DNA of 64,000 nt from Caldovatus aquaticus (GTDB lineage: Bacteria; Pseudomonadota; Alphaproteobacteria; Acetobacterales; Acetobacteraceae), in the NCBI RefSeq assembly GCF_019458025.1, contig NZ_JAHZUY010000013.1:17115-81114 (forward strand), given 5' to 3'. The notes beneath the pieces are model-generated. The model was not told the origin of the DNA. It searched no databases and saw nothing but the letters and a program-made list of their open reading frames with translations. The position numbers and the translations under genes were made by a program. Shown piece after piece: positions 26,560 through 35,959 of this stretch (positions within the stretch are counted from its first letter, which is position 1; every line of letters starts with the position of its first letter).

Positions 26560-28893
26560 TTGCAAGCCCTGCTCCGCGCGCTCCTGCCGCTCGTCTTCGC
26601 CGTCGTCCTGGCCGCCCCCGGGGGGGAGGCGCAGGCGCAGCCGCAGCCGCGCCGGGCGCCGCCGCCCGCCGCCGCCGGCGCCACCGTCCAGGCCATCGAG
26701 GTGCGGGGCAACCAGCGGATCGAGGCCGACACGGTGCGCAGCTACATGCTGCTCCAGCCCGGCGACCCGATGGACCAGGAGCGGCTCGACCGGTCGCTGC
26801 GCACCCTCTTCGCCACCGGCCTGTTCCGCGACGTCGAGATCACCACCGAGGGCGGCCGCGTGATCGTGCAGGTCGTGGAGAACCCGATCGTCAACCGCGT
26901 CGCCTTCGAGGGCAACCGCAAGATCTCCGACGACGTGCTGCGCAACGAGGTGACGCTGCGCCCGCGCGCCGTCTTCACCCCGGCCGCGGCGCAGGCCGAC
27001 CGCAACCGCATCCTCGAGCTGTACGCCCGGCGCGGCCGCTTCGCCGCCCAGGTGGAGCCGAAGATCATCGAGCTCGACCAGAACCGCGTGGACGTGGTGT
27101 TCGAGATCGTCGAGGGAGAGGCGGCGCTGGTCGCGCGCATCAACTTCGTCGGCAACCGCGCCTTCTCCGACAGCCGCCTGAAGGAGATCATCGCAACGCG
27201 CGAGGCGGCCTGGTACCGCCCCTTCAGCACCGCCGACACCTACGATCCGGAGCGGCTGAACTTCGACCGCGAGCTGCTGCGCCGCTACTACCTGCGCAAC
27301 GGCTACGCCGACGTGCAGGTGACCGGCGCCACCGCCGAGCTGGCGCCGGACCGCTCCGGCTTCTTCATCACCTACACGATCGAGGAGGGACCGCGCTACC
27401 GGGTCGGCAGGGTCGATCTGGTCTCCCGGCTGCGCAACTTCGATCCCGCGACGGTGCGCGGCGAGGTGCCGATCGAGGAGGGCGACTGGTACGACGGCGA
27501 CGCGGTCGAGCGCTCCGTCCAGGTGCTGACCGACGCCATCCAGCAGCGCGGCTTCCCCTTCGCCGAGGTCACGCCGCGCATCGAGCGCGACCGCGAGGCG
27601 CGGCGTGTCAACCTCACCTTCGAGATCGGCGAGGGACCGCGCGCCTACATCGAACGCATCGAGATCACCGGCAACACCCGGACCCTCGACCGGGTGATCC
27701 GGCGCGAGTTCCGGCTCGCCGAGGGCGACCCGTTCATCCCCGCGCAGATCCGCCGCTCCCGCCAGCGGCTGCGGGAGCTCGGCTACTTCTCCTCGGTCGA
27801 GATCACGCCGCAGCCGGGCAGCGCGCCGGACCGGGTGATCCTCAACACCGAGGTGACGGAGCGCGCCACCGGCGAGATCTCGCTCGGCGGCGGCTACGCC
27901 ACCGATGCCGGCTTCCTCGCCGACTTCGGCCTGCGCGAGCGCAACCTGCTCGGCACCGGCGTGGACGGGCGCTTCAACATCACGCTCGCGCAGCGCCGCA
28001 GCCAGGTGGATATCTCCGTCACCGACCCGGCCTTCCTCGAGCGCAACCTCGCGGCCGGCTTCGACCTGTTCGCCATCCAGCGCAACCTGCTCACCATCGC
28101 CTCCTACGAGGAGCGGCGCTACGGCGGCGCGCTGCGGATCGGCTACGAGTTCAACGAGTACCTGCGCCAGTCCTGGGCCTACACGCTGGTCGAGCGCAAC
28201 GTGTACAACGTCCAGCCCGACGCCAGCCGCTTCATCCAGGAGCAGCGCGGCAAGACCCTGCTCTCGCAGATCGGCCAGACCATCACCTACGACCGGCGCG
28301 ACAGCCGCATCGACCCGCACTCGGGCTACGTGGTGCGGCTCGGCACCGACGTCGCCGGCCTCGGCGGCGATGTCGCCTACGTCCGCGCCCGGCTCGACGG
28401 CGCCTACTACATCCCGCTGGAGCGCTTCTTCGGCAACCCGGACTACGTCCTCGCGATCTCGGCCGGCGTCGGCATCCTCAAGCCCTTCGGCTCGCGCGAG
28501 GACCGAATCGTGGACCGATTCTTCCTCGGCGGCGAGAACCTGCGCGGCTTCGCGATCGGCGGCGCCGGCCCGCGCGACGTCCTCACCGGCGACACGCTGG
28601 GCGGCCGCTTCATCTGGACCCAGAGCACGGAGTTCCGCTTCCCGCTGCCGTTGCCGCAGGAGCTCGGCCTCTCGGGCCGCGCCTTCGTGGACGTCGGCTC
28701 GCTCTCGGGGCTGCCCTCCGCGACCAGCGGCCCGACCGTGCGCGACGAGGCGACGCCGAGGGTCGGCGCCGGCATCGGCGTCTCCTGGCGCAGCCCCTTC
28801 GGGGTGATCAACATCGACCTCGCCCAGGCCGTGGTGAAGCGGCCCTACGACCAGACGCAGGTCTTCCGCCTCGGCTTCGGCACTCGATTCTAG
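26560..28893 (+). CDS. bamA: outer-membrane protein assembly factor BamA
   Basis: A 777-residue Omp85 protein, the core of the BAM complex that folds beta-barrels into the outer membrane. Residues 1-27 are a signal peptide. Five POTRA domains span roughly 40-430, followed by a 16-strand barrel that ends in phenylalanine (GFGTRF). The L6 motif reads LRGF at 661-664, a mild variant of VRGF. The start is TTG 26560 with no clear Shine-Dalgarno site; no upstream ATG fits. The periplasmic chaperone gene follows 20 bases later. Confidence 0.96.
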   Translation: MQALLRALLPLVFAVVLAAPGGEAQAQPQPRRAPPPAAAGATVQAIEVRGNQRIEADTVRSYMLLQPGDPMDQERLDRSLRTLFATGLFRDVEITTEGGRVIVQVVENPIVNRVAFEGNRKISDDVLRNEVTLRPRAVFTPAAAQADRNRILELYARRGRFAAQVEPKIIELDQNRVDVVFEIVEGEAALVARINFVGNRAFSDSRLKEIIATREAAWYRPFSTADTYDPERLNFDRELLRRYYLRNGYADVQVTGATAELAPDRSGFFITYTIEEGPRYRVGRVDLVSRLRNFDPATVRGEVPIEEGDWYDGDAVERSVQVLTDAIQQRGFPFAEVTPRIERDREARRVNLTFEIGEGPRAYIERIEITGNTRTLDRVIRREFRLAEGDPFIPAQIRRSRQRLRELGYFSSVEITPQPGSAPDRVILNTEVTERATGEISLGGGYATDAGFLADFGLRERNLLGTGVDGRFNITLAQRRSQVDISVTDPAFLERNLAAGFDLFAIQRNLLTIASYEERRYGGALRIGYEFNEYLRQSWAYTLVERNVYNVQPDASRFIQEQRGKTLLSQIGQTITYDRRDSRIDPHSGYVVRLGTDVAGLGGDVAYVRARLDGAYYIPLERFFGNPDYVLAISAGVGILKPFGSREDRIVDRFFLGGENLRGFAIGGAGPRDVLTGDTLGGRFIWTQSTEFRFPLPLPQELGLSGRAFVDVGSLSGLPSATSGPTVRDEATPRVGAGIGVSWRSPFGVINIDLAQAVVKRPYDQTQVFRLGFGTRF

Positions 28894-28913
28894 CACCAGC
28901 CAGGATAGCGCCC

Positions 28914-29789
28914 ATGTCGTTCCGCGTTCCTTTCGTCTGCCGCGCCGCGGCGGGTTCCAAGGGCCTCGCGCCGCAGCGCGGCGGCCGCCGTCGCCGGCTT
29001 GCCGGCCTCGCAGCGGCGGCGCTGCTGCTCGGCGGGGGCGCCGGGGTTGCCCCGGTTCAGGTCCTGGCGCAGCAGGCGCAGCCCGAATGGTTCGTCCCCG
29101 GCGGCCAGCAGCGGCCGGGCCAGGGCGCGGCGACGCCGCAGCAGCGTGCGCCCCAGCAGCGGCCGGCGCAGCAGCGCCCGGCGCAGGCGCGGGTGGACGC
29201 GCCGGCGCCGCTGCCGCCCGGCCAGTCGCCGCCGGCGCCGGTGATCGGGCTCGTCAACGTGCCGGAGGTGCTGCGTGTCTCCATCGCCCATACCCAGGTG
29301 CGCGAGGAGATCGAACGGCGGCGCGCCAAGCTCAACGAGGACCTGCAGCGCGAGCAGCAGCGCTGGCGCGAGGAGCAGCAGCGCCTTGGGGCCGAGCGCG
29401 CCGCCCTCTCGCCCGAGCAGCTCCGCGCCCGCGAGCGCGAGCTCCAGGACCGCGTGACGGACGCGCAGCGCATCTTCCGGGACCGCCAGCGCGCCATCGA
29501 GGAGGCGGCGCAGCAGGCCCTTGCCGAGGTCGAGCAGGCGCTGGTCGTGGTCATCACGCAGGTGGCGGAGAGCCGGCATGTCAACCTCGTGCTGCCGGCG
29601 CCCGTGGTGATCTACAACCAGCCGCAGTTCGACCTGACCGCCGAGGTCGCCGCCCAGCTCAACCAGCGGCTGCGCAGTGTGGACATCCCGCCGGAGGAGA
29701 CGGGGGAGGCGGCCTCCTCCGGCCAAGCGCAGCCGCAGCAGCGGCCGGCGGCCCAGCAGCGTCCGGCGCAGCAGCCGCGCCGGAACTGA
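28914..29789 (+). CDS. skp: OmpH/Skp-family periplasmic chaperone
   Basis: A 291-residue protein, longer than E. coli Skp. Residues 1-52 form a long basic leader plus signal peptide ending near VLAQQ. A Gln/Pro/Arg-rich low-complexity segment follows at about 55-105. The Skp core with a long coiled coil is at about 110-250. A second Gln/Pro/Arg-rich stretch ends the protein. Skp trimers hold unfolded outer-membrane proteins on their way to BamA. The position directly after bamA is conserved. The flanking Q/P/R stretches are lineage-specific, and their role is unknown. Confidence 0.88.
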   Translation: MSFRVPFVCRAAAGSKGLAPQRGGRRRRLAGLAAAALLLGGGAGVAPVQVLAQQAQPEWFVPGGQQRPGQGAATPQQRAPQQRPAQQRPAQARVDAPAPLPPGQSPPAPVIGLVNVPEVLRVSIAHTQVREEIERRRAKLNEDLQREQQRWREEQQRLGAERAALSPEQLRARERELQDRVTDAQRIFRDRQRAIEEAAQQALAEVEQALVVVITQVAESRHVNLVLPAPVVIYNQPQFDLTAEVAAQLNQRLRSVDIPPEETGEAASSGQAQPQQRPAAQQRPAQQPRRN

Positions 29790-29809
29790 AGGGCGCCGGG
29801 GCGCCTGCC

Positions 29810-30907
29810 GTGCCGGCCGATCCGCGCTTCCATCCCCGCTCGGGTCCGTTCAGCCTCGCGGCGGTCGCCAGGGCCGCGGGAGGCGTGGTGGCGGCGGCGC
29901 CGGCGGCGGCCGATCCGGAGCGTCGCCTGTTCTCCGGTGTCGCGCCGCTGCAATCGGCCGGTCCGGACGAGGTGAGCTTCCTCGACAACCGCCGCTACCT
30001 GGAGGCGCTGCGCGCCACGCGCGCCGGGGCGGTGATCCTGCAGCCGGATCTGGTGGGCCAGGTGCCGCCCGGGACGATCGCCATCGCCACCGACGCCCCG
30101 TATCTCGGCTATGCGCGGGTGGCGGCGCTGTTCCATCCGGCGCCGCCGCCCACGCCCGGCATCCACCCTACCGCGGTCGTCGCCCCCGACGCCGATATCG
30201 GCGAGGGCTGCGAGATCGGCCCCTACGCCGTGATCGGCGCCGGGGCGCGGATCGGGCCGGGCTGCGTGATCGGGCCGCACGCCGTCGTCGGCCCGGGCGT
30301 GGTGCTCGGCGCTGGGTGCCGGATCCATGCCCATGCCTCGATCACCCACTGCCTGGCCGGCGACCGCGTGGTGCTGCACCCCGGGGCGCGGGTGGGGAAC
30401 GAGGGCTTCGGCTTCGCCACCACCGCGGAGGGCGCGCATGTCACGGTGCCCCAGCTCGGCCGGGTGATCCTGGGCGACGGCGTGGAGATCGGGGCCAACA
30501 GCACGGTGGACCGCGGTTCCGGCCACGACACCGTGCTCGGCCCGGGCACTCGGCTCGACAACCTGGTGCAGATCGGGCACAACGTCCGCACCGGGCGGGG
30601 GTGCGTGATCGTGGCGCAGGCCGGCGTCTCGGGCTCCACCACGCTCGGGGATTTCGTGATCGTTGCGGCGCAGGCCGGGCTGACGGGCCATCTCACGATC
30701 GGGCCGCGGGCGCGCATCGGGGCGCAGGCCGGCGTGATCAACGACGTGCCGGCCGGCACCGACGTCCTCGGCAGTCCGGCCTGGCCGGTGCGGGAGTTCT
30801 GGCGCGCCGTCGCGCGGCTGCGGCAGCTCGCCGCGCGCGGCGGGGACGGCAAGGGCCGCGTCGCGCGCAAGGCGGCCGCCGGCCGCGCCGGGGAGGACAC
30901 GGGCTGA
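29810..30907 (+). CDS. lpxD: UDP-3-O-acylglucosamine N-acyltransferase
   Basis: A 365-residue left-handed beta-helix enzyme for the third step of lipid A synthesis: it adds a hydroxyacyl chain from ACP to the 2-amino group. The N-terminal uridine-binding domain has VSFLDNRRYL. Then come about ten hexapeptide repeats, including VQIGHNVRTG with the likely catalytic His, and a C-terminal helical tail rich in Arg/Lys/Gly. The start is GTG 29810; no ATG fits. fabZ begins five bases after the stop. Confidence 0.96.
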   Translation: MPADPRFHPRSGPFSLAAVARAAGGVVAAAPAAADPERRLFSGVAPLQSAGPDEVSFLDNRRYLEALRATRAGAVILQPDLVGQVPPGTIAIATDAPYLGYARVAALFHPAPPPTPGIHPTAVVAPDADIGEGCEIGPYAVIGAGARIGPGCVIGPHAVVGPGVVLGAGCRIHAHASITHCLAGDRVVLHPGARVGNEGFGFATTAEGAHVTVPQLGRVILGDGVEIGANSTVDRGSGHDTVLGPGTRLDNLVQIGHNVRTGRGCVIVAQAGVSGSTTLGDFVIVAAQAGLTGHLTIGPRARIGAQAGVINDVPAGTDVLGSPAWPVREFWRAVARLRQLAARGGDGKGRVARKAAAGRAGEDTG

Positions 30908-30912
30908 ACGGC

Positions 30913-31404
30913 ATGGACGACGCAATGCACGCGGACGCGGCGCCGGCGGCGGCGGGCGCCACCCTGGAATCCTGGGACGTCGCCCGCATCATGCGGGCGA
31001 TCCCGCACCGCTACCCCTTCCTCCTCGTGGACCGGGTGGTCGAGGTCCAGCGCGGCGTCTCGGCCGTCGGCATCAAGAACGTCTCGATCAACGAGCACTA
31101 CTTCCAGGGCCATTTCCCCGCCATGGCGGTGATGCCCGGCGTGCTCATCATCGAGAGCATGGCCCAGACCGCGGCCGTGCTGGTGGTCGCCACGCTGGGG
31201 CCGGAGGCGGAAGGGAAGCTCGTGTATTTCATGACCGTGGAGAACGCGAAGTTCCGCAAGCCCGTCGTGCCGGGCGACCAGATGCGCGTGCACGTGCGCA
31301 AGGAGCGCCACCGCGTCAACATCTGGAAATTCTCGGCCGAGGCGAAGGTGGACGGCAAGGTCGTCGCCGAGGCCACCTATTCGGCGATGATCCTGGACCG
31401 CTGA
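30913..31404 (+). CDS. fabZ: 3-hydroxyacyl-ACP dehydratase FabZ
   Basis: A 163-residue hot-dog-fold dehydratase of type II fatty acid synthesis. His67 in FQGHFP and Glu81 in IIESMAQ are the catalytic pair. It removes water from 3-hydroxyacyl-ACP and so balances fatty acids against the lipid A enzymes, which use the same hydroxyacyl-ACP. The start could also be ATG 30925. It is separated by two bases from the lpxA GTG. Confidence 0.97.
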   Translation: MDDAMHADAAPAAAGATLESWDVARIMRAIPHRYPFLLVDRVVEVQRGVSAVGIKNVSINEHYFQGHFPAMAVMPGVLIIESMAQTAAVLVVATLGPEAEGKLVYFMTVENAKFRKPVVPGDQMRVHVRKERHRVNIWKFSAEAKVDGKVVAEATYSAMILDR

Positions 31405-31406
31405 GC

Positions 31407-32267
31407 GTGGACGACGCCCGCATCCCGCCCGTCGCCGCGCCGGCCGAGATCCACCCCAGCGCCAGCATCGCCCCCGGCGCCGCGATCGGCCGCGGCTGCC
31501 GCATCGGCCCGGGCTGCGTCGTCGGCCCCGATGTCACGCTCGAGGAGGGAGTCGAGCTCGTCGCCCATGTCGTGGTGGACGGCATCACCCGCATCGGCGC
31601 CGGCGCCCGCGTCTTTCCCTTCGCCAGCATCGGCCTGCCGCCGCAGGACCTGAAGTACAAGGGCGAGCCGACCCGCTGCGAGATCGGCCCCCGCACCCTG
31701 GTGCGCGAGCACGCGACGATCCACCGCGGCAGCGTCGGCGGCGCCGGCGTCACGCGCATCGGCGCCGACTGCATGATCATGGCGGTCGCGCATGTCGCCC
31801 ACGACTGCGTGCTCGGCGACCGCGTGATCCTCGCCAACAACGTCATGCTGGGCGGGCATGTCGAGATCGGCGACACGGTGTTCGTCGGCGGCGGCACCGC
31901 GATCCACCAGTTCGTGCGCATCGGCCGCCAGGCCGTGATCGGCGGGATGAGCGGGGTCGAGGCCGATGTCATCCCGTTCGGCTCGGCGATGGGCAACCGC
32001 GCGCGCCTGGTCGGCCTCAACCTGATCGGCCTCAAGCGCCGCGGCTTCCCGCGCGCGCAGATCCACGCCCTGCGCGCCGCCTTCCGCATGCTGTTCCGCG
32101 ACCCCGGCCTCTTCGCCGAGCGCCAGGCGGCGGTCGAGGCGCAATTCGCCGGCGATCCCAACGTCGCCGAGATGCTCGCCTTCATCCGCGCTCCCTCCCG
32201 CCGCGGGCTGGTGCGGGTCGGCCGCGCCATGCCCGACGAGGAGGCGGGCGAGGAGGCCGAGGGATGA
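31407..32267 (+). CDS. lpxA: UDP-N-acetylglucosamine O-acyltransferase
   Basis: A 286-residue left-handed beta-helix protein that starts lipid A synthesis by acylating UDP-GlcNAc at the 3-OH. The catalytic histidine is His132 in [11 protein letters not shown]. The hexapeptide repeats run to about residue 195, followed by the helical trimer domain with GLKRRGFPR. It starts at GTG 31407, two bases after fabZ, and overlaps lpxI by ATGA. Confidence 0.97.
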   Translation: MDDARIPPVAAPAEIHPSASIAPGAAIGRGCRIGPGCVVGPDVTLEEGVELVAHVVVDGITRIGAGARVFPFASIGLPPQDLKYKGEPTRCEIGPRTLVREHATIHRGSVGGAGVTRIGADCMIMAVAHVAHDCVLGDRVILANNVMLGGHVEIGDTVFVGGGTAIHQFVRIGRQAVIGGMSGVEADVIPFGSAMGNRARLVGLNLIGLKRRGFPRAQIHALRAAFRMLFRDPGLFAERQAAVEAQFAGDPNVAEMLAFIRAPSRRGLVRVGRAMPDEEAGEEAEG

Positions 32268-33184
32268 GCGGCGCCACCGCGCCGGACCGCGCGGCGTCCG
32301 CCTCGCCCGGCGGCGCCCGCGCCGGCGCGGCCGGGGAGGGCCCGCTCGGCATCGTCGCCGGCGGCGGCGAGCTGCCGGTGCGCGTCGCCAGGGCGGCCCG
32401 CGCCGCCGGGCGCGAGGTGTTCGTGATCGTGATCGGCGGCCACGGCGACCCCGAGCCCTTCGGCAGCATCCCGAAGGTCACGCTGCGCCTCGGCGCCGCC
32501 GGGCAGATGATCGAGCTCCTGCGCGCGCGCGGCGTGCGCCAGCTCGTGCTCGCGGGGCGCGTCGCGCGGCCCTCGCTCGCGGCGCTGCGCCCGGACGCGG
32601 CCGGCCTGCGGCTGCTCGCCCGCATCGGCGCCAGGGCCTTCGGCGGCGACGACACGCTGCTCTCGGCGGTGATCCGCGTGCTCGGCGAGGAGGGGTTCGA
32701 GGTGGTCGGCGCGCAGGCCTTCCTCGACGACCTGTTCGCCCCGGCCGGGCTGCTGACCAGGCACGCCCCCGACGCGCAGGCGATGGCCGACATCCGGCGC
32801 GGCGTCGCCGTCGTGCGCGCCCTCGGCGCCGTGGATGTCGGCCAGGCGGCCGTCGTGCAGCAGGGCCTCGTGCTCGGCGTCGAGGCGATCGAGGGCACCG
32901 ACGCGCTGATCCGGCGCTGCCGCGACCTGGCGCGCGAGGGCGCGGGCGGCGTGCTGGTGAAGCTGGTCAAGCCCGGGCAGAGCCGCCTCGTGGACCTGCC
33001 GACGGTCGGGCTCGCCACGGTGGAGGAGGCGGCGATGGCCGGGCTGCGCGGCATCGCCGTGGAGGCCGGCGGCACCATCATCCTGGACCGCGCCGCGGTC
33101 GTCGCGGCGGCGGAGGAGGCGGGCCTGTTCCTGATCGCGATCAATCCGGAGGATCCCGCCATGAAGGAGGAGAGCACGCCATGA
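32264..33184 (+). CDS. lpxI: UDP-2,3-diacylglucosamine pyrophosphatase LpxI
   Basis: A 306-residue protein of the LpxI (DUF1009) family, the alphaproteobacterial replacement for LpxH. It cuts UDP-2,3-diacylglucosamine to lipid X and [17 protein letters not shown] marks the N-terminal domain; the C-terminal catalytic domain has [10 protein letters not shown] and [10 protein letters not shown]. The start overlaps the lpxA stop (ATGA) and its own stop overlaps the next gene (ATGA). In many alphaproteobacteria lpxB follows here; it does not in this genome. Confidence 0.95.
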   Translation: MSGATAPDRAASASPGGARAGAAGEGPLGIVAGGGELPVRVARAARAAGREVFVIVIGGHGDPEPFGSIPKVTLRLGAAGQMIELLRARGVRQLVLAGRVARPSLAALRPDAAGLRLLARIGARAFGGDDTLLSAVIRVLGEEGFEVVGAQAFLDDLFAPAGLLTRHAPDAQAMADIRRGVAVVRALGAVDVGQAAVVQQGLVLGVEAIEGTDALIRRCRDLAREGAGGVLVKLVKPGQSRLVDLPTVGLATVEEAAMAGLRGIAVEAGGTIILDRAAVVAAAEEAGLFLIAINPEDPAMKEESTP

Positions 33185-33588
33185 GCGAGACGGCGACCGG
33201 CGGCGGCCGCTTCCTGCACACCATGATCCGGGTCGGCAACCTCGACCGCAGCGTCGACTTCTACACGCGCCTGCTCGGCATGAAGGAGCTGCGCCGGCGC
33301 GACGTGCCGGAGGGCAGGTACACGCTGGCCTTCGTCGGCTACGGCGACGAGGCGTCGAACACGGTGCTCGAGCTGACCTACAACTACGGCGTCGAGAAGT
33401 ACGAGATGGGCACCGCCTTCGGCCACCTCGCGATCGGCGTGCCCGACGTGAAGGCGACCTGCGAGCGCCTGCGCGCCGCCGGCGTGAAGATCACCCGCGA
33501 GCCGGGGCCGGTGAAGTTCGGCACCACGGTGATCGCCTTCATCGAGGACCCGGACGGCTACAAGATCGAGCTGATCGAGCGGCCGTAG
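33181..33588 (+). CDS. gloA: lactoylglutathione lyase (glyoxalase I)
   Basis: A 135-residue glyoxalase I of the Ni/Zn type. The four metal ligands are visible: His13, Glu64, His82 and Glu130. It converts the hemithioacetal of methylglyoxal and glutathione to S-lactoylglutathione. The start overlaps the lpxI stop (ATGA), so it is translated with the lipid A operon, in the place where lpxB is often found. A functional link with lipid A is not known. Confidence 0.95.
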   Translation: MSETATGGGRFLHTMIRVGNLDRSVDFYTRLLGMKELRRRDVPEGRYTLAFVGYGDEASNTVLELTYNYGVEKYEMGTAFGHLAIGVPDVKATCERLRAAGVKITREPGPVKFGTTVIAFIEDPDGYKIELIERP

Positions 33589-33603
33589 CGCGCCCACCGC
33601 CCG

Positions 33604-35007
33604 GTGCCCGCGCCCGACCCGCTCGGCTTCCTCAGCGATGCGCTCGCCGGGGCGGAGGAGGCGGCGCGCGCGCTGCTCGGGCAGGAGCGGGTGCGACTCG
33701 CGGTCACCGGCCTGTCGCGCGCGGGCAAGACGGTCTTCCTCACCTCGCTCGTCGCCAACCTGCTCGCTGCCGGCGCCGGGCTCAGCACCCTGCCGGCGCT
33801 GGAGGCGGCGGCGGCCGGGCGGCTCCGGCGCGTGCGCCTGCTGCCGGCGGGGGTGGAAGCGGTGCCGCGCTTCGACCCCGAGGCGCATCTCGCCGCGCTC
33901 GCCGCCGACCCGCCGCGCTGGCCGGCGCGCACCGAGGACCTCTCCACCCTCGCGCTGACGCTGGAGCTCGACCGCCGCTCCTGGCTCGGCAGCGTGTTCG
34001 GCGCGCGCCGCGTCACGCTCGAGCTGCTCGACTACCCGGGCGAGTGGCTGCTCGACCTGCCGATGCTGCGCCAGTCCTACGCCGAATGGTCGGCGGCGAC
34101 CCTGGCGCGCCTGCGGCGCGGCGCGCGCGCGGCGGCGTTCGGCCCGTTCCTCGCGTTCGTGGACGCCCTGCCGGCGGCGGCGCCGGCCGAGGACGCGCTG
34201 TCGCGCCGCGGCTTCGCCCTCTACCGCGAGGGCCTGCGCGCGGCGCGCGACACGCACGGGCTGCGGCTGCTGCAGCCCGGGCGCTTCCTCAACCCCGGCC
34301 CGCGCGGCGAGGCGCCGCTGATGTGGTTCTTCCCGCTGCCGCACCCGGAGGGCGGCGGCCTCGCCGAGCTCTGCGCCCGGCGCTACGCGGCCTATCTCGC
34401 CGACCAGCGCTCCGTCTTCCTCGAGCCCTTCTTCCGCCGCTTCGGCCGCCAGGCGGTGCTGGTGGACGTGCTCGCCGCGCTGCACCAGGGCGAGGAGGCG
34501 TTCGACGACACCGCGGCGGCGCTGGCGGAGATCACCGCCGCGCTGCGCTACGGCGGCTCGCTGCTCGACCGGCTGACCGGCCAGGGGGTGCGCCGCGTCG
34601 CCTTCGTCGCCACCAAGGCGGATCACGTCCCGGAGCGCCAGCGCGCGGCGCTGACCGCGCTGCTCGAGGACCTCGTCCAGGCGCCGCGCGAGCGCGCCCT
34701 GGCGGCGGGGGCGGAGACGGGCGTGCACGCGCTGGCCGCGATCCGCTGCACCGAGGACGACACGGCGATCGTGGACGGCCGCCCGGTCGAGGCGGTGCGC
34801 GGCGTGCTGCTCGAGAGCGGGCGCGTCGCCAGGGTCTATCCCGGCGAGGTGCCGCCGCGCCGGCCGGGGCCGGAGTTCTGGCGGCACGGCCGGCGGTTCG
34901 CGATGCCGGACTTCCAGCCGCCGCGTCTCGATCCGCACGGCGCGGCGGGCGTGCCGCATCTCGGCCTCGACACGCTGCTGGCCTGGCTGATCGGAGACCT
35001 GCTGTGA
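33604..35007 (+). CDS. YcjX-family P-loop NTPase (DUF463)
   Basis: A 467-residue protein of the YcjX/DUF463 family. The Walker A motif is VTGLSRAGKT (Lys42, Thr43), followed by the family segment LLDYPGEWLLDLPML. These are predicted GTP- or ATP-binding proteins linked to envelope stress; E. coli ycjX-ycjF is in the phage-shock regulon. The start is GTG 33604, with no clear ribosome site. The stop overlaps the next start (GTGA), so the two proteins are made together. No pspA or pspF is in the window. Confidence 0.9.
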   Translation: MPAPDPLGFLSDALAGAEEAARALLGQERVRLAVTGLSRAGKTVFLTSLVANLLAAGAGLSTLPALEAAAAGRLRRVRLLPAGVEAVPRFDPEAHLAALAADPPRWPARTEDLSTLALTLELDRRSWLGSVFGARRVTLELLDYPGEWLLDLPMLRQSYAEWSAATLARLRRGARAAAFGPFLAFVDALPAAAPAEDALSRRGFALYREGLRAARDTHGLRLLQPGRFLNPGPRGEAPLMWFFPLPHPEGGGLAELCARRYAAYLADQRSVFLEPFFRRFGRQAVLVDVLAALHQGEEAFDDTAAALAEITAALRYGGSLLDRLTGQGVRRVAFVATKADHVPERQRAALTALLEDLVQAPRERALAAGAETGVHALAAIRCTEDDTAIVDGRPVEAVRGVLLESGRVARVYPGEVPPRRPGPEFWRHGRRFAMPDFQPPRLDPHGAAGVPHLGLDTLLAWLIGDLL

Positions 35008-35945
35008 GCGCGCCGGGCACGCCGCCGCCGCGCGAACCGCGCGTGATCCTGGAGGAGGGCGAGGCGCCCCCGCCGCGATCGGCCGCTCCCGCCCCGCGCG
35101 ACCGCGAGACGCCGCCGGCGCCGCGGCTCGATTTCGGCTGGGAGCGCGCCGTGGCGCAGGGGAGCGCGGCACGTCCTCGCCCGGCCGGCGGCTGGTCCTC
35201 GCTCGGCCTGCTCGGCGCCGGCGCGGCGGTGCTGGTGCTCGGGCTCTCGGCGCTGGAGGCGGCGAATTTCGTCGCCGCGCAATTCGCGCGCGCGACCTGG
35301 CTCGGCGTGCTCACCCTCGGCGTCGCCGGGGCCGGCTACGGGCTGATCGGCGCCGCGCTGTGGCGCGAGGCGCGCGGCCTTGCGGCCTTGCGCAGCGTGG
35401 ACCGCGCGCGCGCCGCCTTCGCCCGCGGCGACCATGCGACGGCGCGCGCGGAGGCGCTGCGCTGGGCGGCGGAAGTGCCCGCCGCGCAGTCGGTCCTGCC
35501 CGCGCTGCGGGCCGCCAACGATCCCGACAGCCTGCGCGCGATCCTGGAGGCGGGGCCGCTCGCCGCGCTGGAGGCGCAGGCGCAGGCGCTGGGGCGCGCG
35601 GCGGCGCTGCAGGCCTTCGCGGTGACGGCGATCAGCCCCTCGGCGGGGTTCGACGCGCTGGTCTTCGCCTCGCGCGGCGTGCGGCTGGTGCGCCAGGTCG
35701 CAGCGCTGCACGGGCTGCGGCCCGGCCTCGCCGGCACCCTCGCGCTGCTGCGCCGCACCCTGCTCGATGCCGCGACGGTCGCCGCGACCGACGTCGCGGT
35801 GGACACGGCGGCGCGCGCGCTGCTGACCAATCCGCTGCTCGAGAAGATCGCCGGCGAGGCGGCGGCCGGCGCGGTCGCGGCGCGGCGCATGCTGCGGCTT
35901 GCGCGCGCCGCCTCGGAGGCGTGCCGGATTGTGCCGCGGCGCTGA
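35004..35945 (+). CDS. YcjF-like inner-membrane protein (DUF697/TIGR01620)
   Basis: A 313-residue membrane protein. A proline-rich cytoplasmic head (1-65) leads to two membrane helices at about 68-92 and 97-118, then a helical domain of the DUF697 type at about 200-305 with ISPSAGFDALVFASRG and VAVDTAARAL. It starts at GTG 35004, overlapping the YcjX stop, as ycjX-ycjF pairs do elsewhere. The pair probably acts at the inner membrane in envelope stress, by analogy only. Confidence 0.85.
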   Translation: MSAPGTPPPREPRVILEEGEAPPPRSAAPAPRDRETPPAPRLDFGWERAVAQGSAARPRPAGGWSSLGLLGAGAAVLVLGLSALEAANFVAAQFARATWLGVLTLGVAGAGYGLIGAALWREARGLAALRSVDRARAAFARGDHATARAEALRWAAEVPAAQSVLPALRAANDPDSLRAILEAGPLAALEAQAQALGRAAALQAFAVTAISPSAGFDALVFASRGVRLVRQVAALHGLRPGLAGTLALLRRTLLDAATVAATDVAVDTAARALLTNPLLEKIAGEAAAGAVAARRMLRLARAASEACRIVPRR

Positions 35946-35959
35946 CGCGTGCGCGTGCG

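Noticed and set aside
32182..35172. 996-codon minus-strand open frame across lpxI, gloA and ycjX
   Set aside because: It is antisense to four genes with intact motifs and overlapping stops and starts; no domain is visible.
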